DNA of 64,000 bases from JAQBQB01 sp963757185. Lineage in GTDB: Bacteria; Gemmatimonadota; Gemmatimonadetes; Gemmatimonadales; Gemmatimonadaceae. Numbering within the stretch: position 1 is the first letter of the stretch; each line of letters opens with the position of its first letter. This document shows positions 36,292 through 45,228 of this stretch, one piece after another. The notes beneath the pieces are model-generated. The model was not told the DNA's origin. It searched no databases and worked only from the letters and a program-made list of their open reading frames with translations. The translations under genes were made by a program, and so were the position numbers. Location: contig CAVWQI010000010.1 of assembly GCA_963757185.1 (NCBI GenBank), forward strand, positions 310,001 to 374,000, written 5' to 3'.

Positions 36292-37101
36292 CTAGTTCAC
36301 GCCCGCGTCGAGCCACTGGTCTCCCGCGATCCACTTCGAATCCGGGGCGAACAGGAACACCATTCCACCATCCGCGAGCTTCGGCAGCAGTCGCTGCGCG
36401 CGCGCCGGCTCCATCGCCGGGCAACCCTTGCTGGTCCCTGCCCTGCTCGCCGTCACGTACGGCGCGCCGTGCGCCACCACTCCGCGCGCGAGCGCCTTGT
36501 CGTTGAATCCGTCGGACACTCCGTCCAGCTTGAGCCCGATCGACTGATACGGCTGGCCGCCCGAATGGCCGTGGAACGCGTACGTCGCCTTGGTGATGTA
36601 CAGCCCCAACGAGGTCGCCGCGCTTCCAAACGCATTCGAGAATCGCGTCGGAATCGAAGCACCCGACGGCGCCGAGCCGCGGCCGTGCGCCACCGTGAAC
36701 GGACCGTCGATCACCTTCAGCGCCGCCATGTCGAACACGTAGCCGCGTGGCTGGGTGTTCGGCAGACCATAGTCGACGAAGTAGAGGTACGGCTTCTTCA
36801 CGTCGTTCGGGTGAGCCGCCTTGAACGCGAAATAGCTGTTGAACGCGTCCTTGAGGGCGCGCGGATCGCTCAGCTTGCGCACGGCCGACGAAAAGACGGC
36901 GAGCGCAGCTTTGGCGCGCGTCCCCACCGCAGTGGTGGCGGGAGCGGCCGAACCGGACGCGCCGGTGGCGATCGATTGCGTGACGGTTTGCGTCTGAACG
37001 GCGGCGGGAGCTGAATTTCCGGTGGCGGTGAAGCCAGCGGTGCCGAGCAGAAACGCGGTCGAACCGATCAAGAGTTTCGAAAAGCCGTGTTGGAGCAGCA
37101 T
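36292..37101 (-). CDS. Murein L,D-transpeptidase catalytic domain protein
   Basis: A 269-residue exported protein with a signal peptide (LIGSTAFLLGTAGFTATG) and a low-complexity Ala/Thr linker. The C-terminal part matches the YkuD_2-type L,D-transpeptidases: FDMAALKVIDGPFTVAHGRGSA and the catalytic region VAHGAPYVTASRAGTSKGCPAM, with the nucleophile Cys in SKGCP and His in VAHGA. Enzymes of this type cross-link or anchor to peptidoglycan in the periplasm. The ATG at 37101 follows GAGGAGG; an upstream TTG is less likely. Confidence 0.87.
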   Translation of the reverse strand: MLLQHGFSKLLIGSTAFLLGTAGFTATGNSAPAAVQTQTVTQSIATGASGSAAPATTAVGTRAKAALAVFSSAVRKLSDPRALKDAFNSYFAFKAAHPNDVKKPYLYFVDYGLPNTQPRGYVFDMAALKVIDGPFTVAHGRGSAPSGASIPTRFSNAFGSAATSLGLYITKATYAFHGHSGGQPYQSIGLKLDGVSDGFNDKALARGVVAHGAPYVTASRAGTSKGCPAMEPARAQRLLPKLADGGMVFLFAPDSKWIAGDQWLDAGVN

Positions 37102-37176
37102 CGCTCGCAACCTCCTCTACAAAAGAAACGCCCGCCGTGAGAACGTCGCGTCGGGCTCGGACTTGATATTGATACC

Positions 37177-37363
37177 CTGCGAAGCACCCGAGGGGTCCAC
37201 GATTTCGCTACGGCTCAGCGTGCTTCGTAGCGGGCGCGACGGGCGCGACGGTTGCGTCCGCCCCGCCTATCCGCCATCCTTCTGACGAAGCGAGAACGCG
37301 CCGTGAGCGCGGACAAGTTCCGAATGATTCAGGGGCCTGCCGAATTGCGAGCAGGCTTTTTTT
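37177..37363 (+). ncRNA. Possible structured RNA ending in a terminator
   Basis: On the plus strand CUGCGAAGCAC (37177-37187) and GUGCUUCGUAG (37220-37230) pair as an 11-bp stem with one G-U wobble and a 32-base loop; on the opposite strand the same position would be an A-C mismatch, which favours the plus strand. About 105 bases later comes an intrinsic terminator (37335-37363). No gene lies between, so the unit could be a small RNA or a terminated leader. It could instead be part of the divergent leader of the L,D-transpeptidase gene. The family is unknown. Confidence 0.3.
37335..37363 (+). terminator. Intrinsic terminator
   Basis: GCCTGC and GCAGGC pair across a 10-base loop, followed by seven T. 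There is no recognised gene immediately upstream on this strand, so it either ends a small RNA or protects the small gene at 37391 from read-through. Confidence 0.75.
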
Positions 37364-37390
37364 CGTCGGGCATCCCATAACCACCCCGAA

Positions 37391-37558
37391 ATGCCAAAGA
37401 AACCGAACTACAATTTTGAGAAGCGTCGGAAGGAGATGGCGCGCAAGGAGAAGCAGGAAGAGAAGCGCTCCCGAAAGCGCGAAGCCGAGGCCGAGGAGCT
37501 TCGGCAGCCGGACCCCGGCGCAGCGCCCGACGAAACAGCGAATCCGCCGAAAGAGTAG
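37391..37558 (+). CDS. Small charged protein, 55 residues
   Basis: A short gene missed by length filters. It reads MPKKPNYNFEKRRKEMARKE, then a Lys/Arg/Glu-rich coiled segment and an acidic/Pro tail (DETANPPKE). Similar short proteins starting with KKPNYNFEKR are widely conserved, as far as I recall, and are of unknown function. It has an upstream intrinsic terminator and a stem-loop 35 bases after its stop, so it looks like a self-contained transcription unit. Confidence 0.65.
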   Translation: MPKKPNYNFEKRRKEMARKEKQEEKRSRKREAEAEELRQPDPGAAPDETANPPKE

Positions 37559-37592
37559 GTCGAGCTCGCTTGTGAACTCGAGAGAAACGAAG

Positions 37593-37621
37593 CGGCCCGC
37601 ACCGAGGATCGGTACGGGCCG
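37593..37621 (+). terminator. Stem-loop after the small charged protein gene
   Basis: CGGCCCG and CGGGCCG form a 7-bp stem with an inner ACCGA/TCGGT pairing, followed by a T-rich stretch (TGTTGTGTCTCTCT). Confidence 0.6.
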
Positions 37622-37696
37622 TGTTGTGTCTCTCTAGAGTTCGGGGAGCGGAGACGGGGCGCGGCGATGTTCAGCCTTCGACCCGAGCCCCCCCTG

Positions 37697-38035
37697 CTAA
37701 GCCTTTTCGGGCGTCTGGCCCGGAGCTCCCGGCTCGGCGGGCTTCGCCGCGGCGCGGCGCTGGGCCCAGTGGGTGCGGACCTCGCGCGGACGCTCACGGT
37801 CGGCAACCATCTGCTGATAGTACGCGAGAATTCGCGGGCGCAGGTTCGTCGGCGCGTCGCCTTCCTGCGTTCGAAACGCCGCGTATCGCTGTGACTCGCC
37901 GGTGATGCTGACCCACCACCAAACCGTCTCCGGAGTCGCCGGAGAGGACGCGGCGTTGCATGTGAACGTGCGATCGCCTTCCCGAAATTCTAGCGCGTTC
38001 ATTGGCGGCTCCTTTGGCGGTTTCTTGGCACCCAT
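37697..38035 (-). CDS. Small hypothetical protein
   Basis: A 112-residue soluble protein. The core ALEFREGDRTFTCNAASSPATPETVWWWVSITG and YAAFRTQEGD is a compact beta-rich domain with a WWW cluster. It continues with LRPRILAYYQQMVADR and ends in an Ala/Pro-rich tail. No family was recognised. Two starts are plausible: the ATG at 38035 and a nearer ATG at 38002 that has the better AAAGGAG site. It stands alone between convergent and divergent neighbours. Confidence 0.65.
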   Translation of the reverse strand: MGAKKPPKEPPMNALEFREGDRTFTCNAASSPATPETVWWWVSITGESQRYAAFRTQEGDAPTNLRPRILAYYQQMVADRERPREVRTHWAQRRAAAKPAEPGAPGQTPEKA

Positions 38036-38302
38036 CAGTTCACCTTCGTCGGTTGCGGAATGGACACGTGCCGGCCCCCGGGACTGGAAACGCACGAGTC
38101 GAAGACCGAGCCGTGCATCAGCCGACAAATGGCGAAGGGTCCGGACCGCGCCGGACCCTTGGAGATTCCGTTCTGCGTGGGAGGGAATCGTTATCGACCT
38201 GCTCCGTTAAATGTAGTCGGTGCACCGACGAGGTCGTAGTGGTTGCGCCGGGACCCCTTTTCTAGCCGCCCGAGGGCGCAAACGTACGGTTTCGACCCCC
38301 CA
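38036..38302. other. Intergenic stretch without a recognised feature
   Basis: This part of the roughly 600-base gap before the oxidoreductase gene shows no supported gene, repeat or hairpin. The rest of the gap carries a candidate small membrane protein and a short CTCTGCGTC repeat. Confidence 0.4.
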
Positions 38303-38446
38303 CTAAGGCCGGCCACGCGTAGTAGGACGAGCGTCTGCCGGCACCCCGTGCCACCCGTGGCGCCGCAGAAAGAGGGCGGGCAGGAGTGCGGTGAACAGCA
38401 CCGCGATCCCCGCCCCGATCATGATAATTCTCAAATGGCGCCGCAT
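38303..38446 (-). CDS. Candidate 47-residue single-helix membrane protein
   Basis: The minus strand encodes a basic start (MRRHLRIIM), one hydrophobic helix (IGAGIAVLFTALLPALFL) and a basic tail. The ATG at 38446 lacks a good ribosome site. The positive-inside pattern makes it a believable small membrane protein, but nothing confirms translation. Confidence 0.35.
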   Translation of the reverse strand: MRRHLRIIMIGAGIAVLFTALLPALFLRRHGWHGVPADARPTTRGRP

Positions 38447-38482
38447 CGCGAAGATTGCCTACCCCAGGGTCGTTCCCAGAAT

Positions 38483-38530
38483 CTCTTTCGCCGTTTCCCT
38501 CTGCGTCCCTGCGTCCTCTGCACCTCTGCG
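38483..38530. repeat. Short CTCTGCGTC-type tandem repeat
   Basis: The stretch has CTCTGCGTC, CCTGCGTC, CTCTGCAC and CTCTGCGTC copies of 8-9 bases in a row, an imperfect simple repeat of the kind found scattered in many high-GC genomes. Confidence 0.5.
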
Positions 38531-38633
38531 TCGAGGTAGTTGCAGTTCGCCGAAGCAGTTGTACCGATGACGGCCGAGAACTTGCGGCGTCGGCGCGCGG
38601 TACTCGGCGCCCCTGCCTCCGGGAGATTCTATC

Positions 38634-39299
38634 ATGAAGATCGGTATCATCGGTTCGGGTCACATCGGCGGCACGCTCGCCCGCCGCCTGAGCGCGCTTG
38701 GGCACGACGTGTCCATCGCCAATTCGAGAGGTCCGGCGACGCTCGTCGCCCTGGCTGCCGAAACGGGAATCAAGCCGGTCACGGTGCGCGAAGCGGCGCG
38801 CGGCAAGGACCTGGTCATCATCGCCATCCCCGAGAAAAGCATCCGCGATCTCCCCAAGGACTTGTTCGCGTCGGGGGGCCGGACGGTCGTCGTGGACACC
38901 GGCAATTACTATCCCAAGCGAGACGGCCGCATCGGCGCGATCGAAGACGGCACGCCAGAGAGCCAGTGGGTGTCGCAACAGCTCGGGCGGCCGGTGGTCA
39001 AGGCGTTCAACACCATGTACGCGCAACATCTCCTCGAACGCGGCCGAGCCGCCGATCAACCCGGGCGCATTGCCTTCCCCGTCGCCGGCGACGACTCGTC
39101 GGCCAAAGCCGTCGTGCTCCAGTTGATCGACGAGTTGGGTTTCGATGGCGTCGACGCGGGCACTCTGGCGGAATCCTGGCGGCAGCAGCCCGGCACGCCC
39201 GTCTACGGCGCCGATCTGAAGGCCGACGATGCGCAGAGAGCGCTCGATTCCGCGCGCCACGAACGCCCGCAGGAGTTCAGGGCATCGGCGTCAAGTTAA
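38634..39299 (+). CDS. NADPH-dependent F420 reductase-like oxidoreductase
   Basis: A 221-residue Rossmann protein starting MKIGIIGSGHIGGTLARRL, with the conserved blocks VTVREAARGKDLVIIAIP, TVVVDTGNYYP and GRPVVKAFNTMYA, which match NADPH:F420 reductase-like and related NAD-binding proteins. Many bacteria without F420 have such proteins; the physiological substrate is unknown. The ATG is set by the dinucleotide motif. It lies upstream of the TonB-dependent receptor on the same strand. Confidence 0.87.
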   Translation: MKIGIIGSGHIGGTLARRLSALGHDVSIANSRGPATLVALAAETGIKPVTVREAARGKDLVIIAIPEKSIRDLPKDLFASGGRTVVVDTGNYYPKRDGRIGAIEDGTPESQWVSQQLGRPVVKAFNTMYAQHLLERGRAADQPGRIAFPVAGDDSSAKAVVLQLIDELGFDGVDAGTLAESWRQQPGTPVYGADLKADDAQRALDSARHERPQEFRASASS

Positions 39300-39411
39300 G
39301 AAAACGAATAACAGAACATCACTGCGAACACGACTGCGCGGTCGAGGGCTGCCACTGGTTGCTTAGAGTGAAGAAATAAGTAGACTTAGACCACTCCAAC
39401 CAGACGGGCTC

Positions 39412-41997
39412 ATGCGCGATGCGGCGCGGGGACTCTTTGCCACCGCTTTCTTGATTCTGCCGCTTCAGACGTCGAGCGCGCAGCAGGCCGCGGTGTCCGG
39501 CACGGTTCGATCGAACGGGCAGCCGCTTTCCGGCGTGGCCGTCGAAGCCCGAGCGGGTGAACAGCCACAACGCAGAGCCGTCACCGACGCGTCGGGACGC
39601 TATCGATTTCTGCTGCCGCCGGGCCGGTATACGCTTGCCTTTCGAATGATCGGATTCGCCGAGCGCAGCGTTCCCGACGTGACGGTGACGTCCGCTCCGG
39701 CCACCGTCGACGCGGAGCTCACGGTTGTCGCGGTTCAGCTCGAGCACACGGTCGTGACGGCAACTCACCACGCCGAGAAGGCGCTCGACGCCCCCGCTGC
39801 CATTGAAGTCGTGGACGAGCAGGCGGTGCGCGAGCGCACCGCCGTCACCGCGCTCGACTATGTCATGAACGTTCCCGGAGTGGACGTCGCCGAACAGGGC
39901 ATTCAGGGAAGGCAGGTCGTCGCGCGCGGATTCAATCAGACTTTCGGGACGTCGCTCTTGATGATGTCGGACTACCGGACGGCGTCGATTCCATCGTTGC
40001 GCGGCAATCTTTCGCATTTCGTCACGGCGACCGGCGACGACATCGACCACGTCGAGGTGCTCCGCGGTCCCGCCTCCGCACTCTACGGCCCGAACGCGGC
40101 CGACGGCGTCGTGCATTTCATCACGAAGTCCCCGTTCGACTCGCCGGGAACCAGCGTCAGCTTGACGGGCGGCGACCGCTCAATGGAGCAGGCGGCCGTT
40201 CGCTACGCGGCAGTGCCGAGCGATCGATTCGCGTTCAAGGTGTCCGGCAAGTTCTTGCGTGCGCGCGAATGGGACGCGCCTACGGACTCCGCCGAGGTCG
40301 CGCCGCGCGACCCGCTCGTCGAGCGCGTGGGCGGTGAAGCGCGCGCCGACATCAAGGTCACGTCCAGCGGAACCGCGGTCGTCGACGTCGGCTCCACGCT
40401 GGCGATGCGCCACGTCGAGTACACCAGCATCGGCGCGAGCCAGATCAAGGATTGGCGATACGACTTCGCGCAGGTGCGATACAACGACGGCCGCTTTTTC
40501 GCCCAGACCTTCGTGAACGTCAACGACGCCGGACAGACGTTCAACCTGCGCACGGACCAACCGGTCTACGATCGCTCGAATCTGATCGTCGGTCAGGTGC
40601 AGAACGGGTTCGATGTCGCGGGGCGCAGCACGCTCACCTATGGCCTGGACGTGCAGCGCACCGATCCGCGCACGAACGGCACCATCGATGGGCGCAACGA
40701 AGACAACGACGTCATGGTGGAGACCGGCGCGTACGCTCAGGCGGAAACGAAGCTCTCGCAAACGATTCGGCTGCTCACCGCGGCGCGCGTCGACAAGAAC
40801 GATCGCATCAACGGCGCGGTGTTCTCGCCGAGAGTCTCGGTCTCATACGAGCCGCGACAGGGTCAGCGGTGGTGGCTGAGCTACAACCGCGCATTCGCTA
40901 CGCCGACGTCCACGGACATGTTCGTCGACATCGTCGCGGGACGCCTCTCGCCCCTGCCCTACGCGATCCGCGCGATCGGCGTTCCGCAGGACGGATTCCA
41001 CTTCGCCCGCGACTGCGCCGGCGGACTCTGTATGATGTCCCCATTCGCGTCCGGCCCGCTCCCGATCGACGCCACGCTCCTCTGGCCGGCCGTCGTCCAG
41101 ATCATGAAGGCGAACGGCGTGGACATCTCCGGCATCCCCGCGCCGACGTCACGCGACGTCAAGACCGTTCTCCGCATGCTCGATCCGTCCGCCGGCGTAT
41201 TCCGTCCGTCCGCGGCGCCGACCGACGACATCGGCGCGCTCAAGCCGATGATCACCAACACCCTCGAGGGCGGATACAAAGGACTCATCAGCCAACGCCT
41301 CTTGTTCGAAGCCAGCGTGTACGCCACGCGCCGGGAGAACTTCCGCGGCCCGCTGGCCGTCGAGACGCCGAACGCGTTCCTGTCGACGCCGGATCTCGCG
41401 GCGTACCTCGGCAAGTTCATGCCCGCCGCGCAGGCGGGGCAGTTGGCCGCGGGCATCGGCGGGATCGACGCGAGCGCGCAGGCTCCGGGGATTCCACTCG
41501 GCACCATCGCGCCGACGGGGCCACTGGGCGGATCCGACATCGTGCTGACCTACCGGAATTTTGGTCGCGTCGAGCTGTGGGGAACGGACGTGTCGCTCCA
41601 GTGGGCGGCGACCAACCATCTTTCGCTCGCGTCGTCCTATTCGTACACGAGCGACAATTTCTTCCCGAGCAAGGACCCGGGAGAACCCGATCTGGCGATG
41701 AACGCGCCGCGGCACAAGGGACTCTTCTCGGCGAGATTCCGCGAGCCGTCGCACGACGCGTCGGCGGAGCTTCGTACGCGATTCGTCGGATCGTTCCGCA
41801 TGATCGATGGAGTCTGGAACGGCAACGTTCCGGGATTCGCTGTCGCCGACGCCGAGGTGGGCGCGGCGATTCCCGGCTCTCGCGGCGCGCGCCTCACGTT
41901 GAGCGTCGAGAATCTCACCGACGACCGCCACGCCGAGTTCGTCGGCGCGCCGGTGCTCGGCAGACTACTGATGACGCGGCTCGAATACAGGTTCTGA
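39412..41997 (+). CDS. TonB-dependent outer-membrane receptor
   Basis: An 861-residue outer-membrane protein. A signal peptide (LFATAFLILPLQTSSAQ) is followed by a carboxypeptidase-regulatory-like domain at about residues 25-105 (VSGTVRSNGQPLSGVAVEA). The plug domain includes VLRGPASALYGPNAADGVVHF, and the beta-barrel ends with a C-terminal aromatic (RLEYRF). It imports a ligand across the outer membrane using TonB energy. The ligand is unknown; there is no SusD partner here. It is convergent with the P450 fusion gene. Confidence 0.92.
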   Translation: MRDAARGLFATAFLILPLQTSSAQQAAVSGTVRSNGQPLSGVAVEARAGEQPQRRAVTDASGRYRFLLPPGRYTLAFRMIGFAERSVPDVTVTSAPATVDAELTVVAVQLEHTVVTATHHAEKALDAPAAIEVVDEQAVRERTAVTALDYVMNVPGVDVAEQGIQGRQVVARGFNQTFGTSLLMMSDYRTASIPSLRGNLSHFVTATGDDIDHVEVLRGPASALYGPNAADGVVHFITKSPFDSPGTSVSLTGGDRSMEQAAVRYAAVPSDRFAFKVSGKFLRAREWDAPTDSAEVAPRDPLVERVGGEARADIKVTSSGTAVVDVGSTLAMRHVEYTSIGASQIKDWRYDFAQVRYNDGRFFAQTFVNVNDAGQTFNLRTDQPVYDRSNLIVGQVQNGFDVAGRSTLTYGLDVQRTDPRTNGTIDGRNEDNDVMVETGAYAQAETKLSQTIRLLTAARVDKNDRINGAVFSPRVSVSYEPRQGQRWWLSYNRAFATPTSTDMFVDIVAGRLSPLPYAIRAIGVPQDGFHFARDCAGGLCMMSPFASGPLPIDATLLWPAVVQIMKANGVDISGIPAPTSRDVKTVLRMLDPSAGVFRPSAAPTDDIGALKPMITNTLEGGYKGLISQRLLFEASVYATRRENFRGPLAVETPNAFLSTPDLAAYLGKFMPAAQAGQLAAGIGGIDASAQAPGIPLGTIAPTGPLGGSDIVLTYRNFGRVELWGTDVSLQWAATNHLSLASSYSYTSDNFFPSKDPGEPDLAMNAPRHKGLFSARFREPSHDASAELRTRFVGSFRMIDGVWNGNVPGFAVADAEVGAAIPGSRGARLTLSVENLTDDRHAEFVGAPVLGRLLMTRLEYRF

Positions 41998-42004
41998 GCC
42001 GCCC

Positions 42005-42020
42005 GCGCTCACTCGAGCGC
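42005..42020. terminator. Hairpin over convergent stops
   Basis: GCGCTC and GAGCGC form a perfect 6-bp stem with loop ACTC. It lies over the stop of the P450 fusion, 8 bases from the receptor stop. No T tract follows, so termination is only possible. Confidence 0.3.
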
Positions 42021-45000
42021 GAGCGGGAGGTTGCTGACGGATCTCAAATAAGGATCCGTCTGCCACTGCGGCGTGCCGTGGAGCCTGATGACGGGCAGCT
42101 CCTCGAGCAGCATCTTGAACGCCACCGGCGCGGAGTGTTGCATCACCAGCGGAGCGCCGATGCAACGGTGAATGCCCCAACCGAAGCCGAGATGCGGCCA
42201 TTTCGGATCGAACGTTCGCGTGATGTCGAACGTGTCGGGGTTCGGAAACGCCGCGGGGTCGTGGTTCGCCGATCCGAGGACGACGGTGACCGGGTCGCCG
42301 GCGATGAGCGTTCGCCCTCCGAGCGTAACGGTTTGCTTCGCGACGAAGCGGTCCACGAGCTGAGCAGGCGCGTCGAAGCGGAGCATCTCGTCGATGGCGT
42401 TCATGAGCAGCGTCGGCTGGCTGCGCAGCAGCGCGAGCTGATTCGTGCGGAGCAGATTGTACATCCCCGTCGCGATCAGGAACGTGGTCGACAGGTAGCC
42501 GGCGATCATCAGGTTGGCCGCCGTCGTTTGAACTTGCGCCGCCTCCATCTTGCCCGGGCCGACTCCGCCGGTCGTCATGAGATCGAGCATGCCGCCCTTC
42601 GACGCGTGGAACGGACAGCCACGCATGAGCCCTTGCAGATAGCCGATGAGGGCGACGTAGCACGTCGCTCCCATGCCTTGCACCGACGCCGGCTGGGTGA
42701 TGTCGTGACCCGCGAGATTGGCGCCGATCCATCCGCCGATTCCGGTCCAATCCTGTTGCGGGACACCCATAATCGACAGGAGCACCGCCGCGGGCATCGG
42801 CAACGCGTAGTCCATGTAGAGCTCGATCAACCCGCTCTGCTTGGCGGCGACCAGCTTCTGTCGCGCGGCGATCGCTGCGACCGTCGTCGCATTCTCGATC
42901 GCTTGCGCGAACATCGGCTCGAGCAGCCCGCGGACGCGGCCGTGCTCCGGCGGATCGAGGAAGAACAATCCTTCGGGGAAATTCGCCAGTATGTCGAACG
43001 GTCCGGGCGGAATCGCCGGCGGCGGCTCCGTGCGGTTCTTCATGAAGTCGTTCACGCCCGGAGGGGCCGGCGGCCCGGGCGCCGGACCGAAATTGTCGGA
43101 GTCGTTGAAGACGCGCATAGCGTCCTCGTACCGAAAGACCCAGTAGCTCTCGTAGGGCTCGACCCAGAAGACGGGCGCGTGCTCGCGGAATTGCGCGTAC
43201 GTCGGGTAAGGATTCGCGCTATATGCAGGATCGTGCGGGTTGAACGCGCTCGGATCGAACGATCGCTTCCGCGTCGCGGCCGTTGGCGCGCTCGGCTCGA
43301 CCATCGCCGGTGGTGCGCCGATCTTGGCCACGAGCCAGTCGCTCACCTGCGGCGTGATCGTCAGGTGCGGCGTGTTCGTGGCCGAACAGATGTAATCGCT
43401 GAACGGCGACGCGCCGGCGGACGGCGGCGGCACCGACTCGAACGGGCTGTATTTCGTTGGATCGATGTCGAGCGCGCTGACCGTCGGCACCGACGTCGTC
43501 AGTGGAACAGGATCCGTGATCGGACCGAAGCCGATGCTCTCGACGATGTCCTGCGCCAGCGCGTTGTACACGTTCTGACCACCCGGCGCGCCTTCCCACG
43601 AGAACTGGCTCGCCACCGACAGCACCTGCGGTGTCGACGGATCCGACAGGAACGAATAGCCGTGCGCGACGACCGACTGTGCGCCTCCCTCGGGGAGCGT
43701 CAGCAGCTGCAGCGCGGCGAACGGCCCGCCGGCCCACGTGAGGAGTGGCGTGTTCGGTGCGATCGAACGAACGCCGTCACCTCGCCCGCAGCTCACGGCG
43801 ATGCGTTCGGGCAACTGCGGGTACCCGCCGATACCGTCGAATTCTCGCATGAGCTCCGTACGCAGCGGACTCTCCGCCGCCGTGCCGGCGTTCACCCACG
43901 TCATCATGAATTGCTGATTCGACGTCGAATCCAGTAGCGCGGCGACATCCGCACCCTCGCCGGTCGCGGGGGCCAGATAATGCGCCAGCCATTGATCGGC
44001 GAGGTTCGTGTACGCGCCGCCATGAGGCGTGTCGATCGTGAAAAAGAGACGCGTATCGTGAGGAAAGCCGTGCGTCTCGAGCTCGGCGAGCGCAAAACGC
44101 GTGATGAGACCGCCCATGCTCACGCCGCCGACAACGAGCGGCGATTTGGCGTGCTTCATCGCTTGTCGAATGCACGCGATGGCGACTTGTGCGTTGTTCT
44201 GAATCGCGTCGAGGCCGTTCGTGAAGCTGAGCAGGATGACGTCATATCCGGCGGCGCGCAGCTTCTCCAGCGTACCCTGCTGGTTGACGAGATCGTAGAG
44301 GTAGTCGTACGGATATCCACCCGGAAATCCCTCGGCGACGATGAGGGGATTCACGGCCTTCGCGTGACCGGGCGCGCGATAGACGTACGCGGTGCCCGTG
44401 TTCAGCGACGGCAGGCCCGTGATCGACCAGGAATCATCGGGCAACGGCGCCGCGTCCTGCTCGAGAATCGGAATCGAGAGACGACCCTCGAGCACCGTCG
44501 CGCCGAAAGTGCATCGCACGATCGCCGTCGCGTCGCCGCTGGGACAGATCGCGGTGACGCGCGACCCGAACGCCACCGCGCGGAAGCCGCGGCCGTCGTT
44601 CAAATCGATTTCGATCTTGTCGGGCAGCGGCGCGCCGGGGTTGGTGCAGTAGAAGCGCTCGTCGAGCACGTAGGTGACCACGCGACTGCGGAACCGCGGC
44701 GTCGTTTGGCCCCACTGGTCGTGCATGAGGCCCGCGACCATGAAAACATTGGCGGGTTGAATCACCGAGGCCAACGGACCCGGCGGCGGGTCGAGCGCGA
44801 CACCCCGCTGCGCGGCATCGACGACACGCTGCTGAAACGCCGGCTGTATGGCGGAGAGCTGAAACGCGGCGATCGCGATCGGAATCGGCCCGTCGGGGCG
44901 GCAATCCGCCGTTTGCGCCACCAACGCCGCTCCCGGCGTCAGCAGCTCCGGCGACAGCGCAGACTGTTGGAGCCGCGAGTAATATCGCAGCCAATCCTGC

Positions 45001-45215
45001 TGTGTGAGCGTCGGGACCGCGGCCGTACCGTCGGGGAAGCTGGTGTCGCCCCACCACGCGAAAAACCCGCTGGGAATCGTCGTCGCGCTCCGCTCGGCCA
45101 ACAGCGCGTTCAGTTGTGCGGCAAGCGCGGAATTGATCGGGCCGCTCACCACAGGCTGGGTCGCCGTGATGGGCGTGAACGTACCGGTCGACGTCGCGGT
45201 CAGCGGGTTGGTCAT
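42009..45215 (-). CDS. Alpha/beta-hydrolase - cytochrome P450 fusion protein
   Basis: A 1068-residue, apparently cytosolic fusion. Residues about 1-640 include an alpha/beta-hydrolase with nucleophile elbow GGVSMGG (Ser366), FTIDTPHGG and later SCGRGDG and VVAHGYS, which can supply Asp and His; a PGAP1/lipase-like esterase is likely. Residues about 650-1068 are a cytochrome P450: ExxR is EMLR (Glu943), and the heme motif is FGWGIHRCIG (Cys1018). The I-helix reads AGYLSTT (905-911), where a Leu replaces the usual Glu/Asp before the Ser/Thr. This loss is seen in P450s that use hydroperoxides instead of oxygen. It is 13 bases after the DyP peroxidase gene. Confidence 0.9.
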   Translation of the reverse strand: MTNPLTATSTGTFTPITATQPVVSGPINSALAAQLNALLAERSATTIPSGFFAWWGDTSFPDGTAAVPTLTQQDWLRYYSRLQQSALSPELLTPGAALVAQTADCRPDGPIPIAIAAFQLSAIQPAFQQRVVDAAQRGVALDPPPGPLASVIQPANVFMVAGLMHDQWGQTTPRFRSRVVTYVLDERFYCTNPGAPLPDKIEIDLNDGRGFRAVAFGSRVTAICPSGDATAIVRCTFGATVLEGRLSIPILEQDAAPLPDDSWSITGLPSLNTGTAYVYRAPGHAKAVNPLIVAEGFPGGYPYDYLYDLVNQQGTLEKLRAAGYDVILLSFTNGLDAIQNNAQVAIACIRQAMKHAKSPLVVGGVSMGGLITRFALAELETHGFPHDTRLFFTIDTPHGGAYTNLADQWLAHYLAPATGEGADVAALLDSTSNQQFMMTWVNAGTAAESPLRTELMREFDGIGGYPQLPERIAVSCGRGDGVRSIAPNTPLLTWAGGPFAALQLLTLPEGGAQSVVAHGYSFLSDPSTPQVLSVASQFSWEGAPGGQNVYNALAQDIVESIGFGPITDPVPLTTSVPTVSALDIDPTKYSPFESVPPPSAGASPFSDYICSATNTPHLTITPQVSDWLVAKIGAPPAMVEPSAPTAATRKRSFDPSAFNPHDPAYSANPYPTYAQFREHAPVFWVEPYESYWVFRYEDAMRVFNDSDNFGPAPGPPAPPGVNDFMKNRTEPPPAIPPGPFDILANFPEGLFFLDPPEHGRVRGLLEPMFAQAIENATTVAAIAARQKLVAAKQSGLIELYMDYALPMPAAVLLSIMGVPQQDWTGIGGWIGANLAGHDITQPASVQGMGATCYVALIGYLQGLMRGCPFHASKGGMLDLMTTGGVGPGKMEAAQVQTTAANLMIAGYLSTTFLIATGMYNLLRTNQLALLRSQPTLLMNAIDEMLRFDAPAQLVDRFVAKQTVTLGGRTLIAGDPVTVVLGSANHDPAAFPNPDTFDITRTFDPKWPHLGFGWGIHRCIGAPLVMQHSAPVAFKMLLEELPVIRLHGTPQWQTDPYLRSVSNLPLALE

Positions 45216-45228
45216 TGGAGTTCTCCGA

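Noticed and set aside
31197..37322. Shared GCGGACAAGTTCC at about 31197 and 37309
   Set aside because: A 13-base match between two intergenic places without further similarity; too short to call a repeat in GC-rich DNA.
40452..43937. An 1161-codon open frame on the plus strand
   Set aside because: It is an alternate-frame and antisense shadow of the TonB receptor and P450 fusion genes: very Arg-rich, no domain, and it crosses two convincing opposite genes. High GC makes such open frames common.
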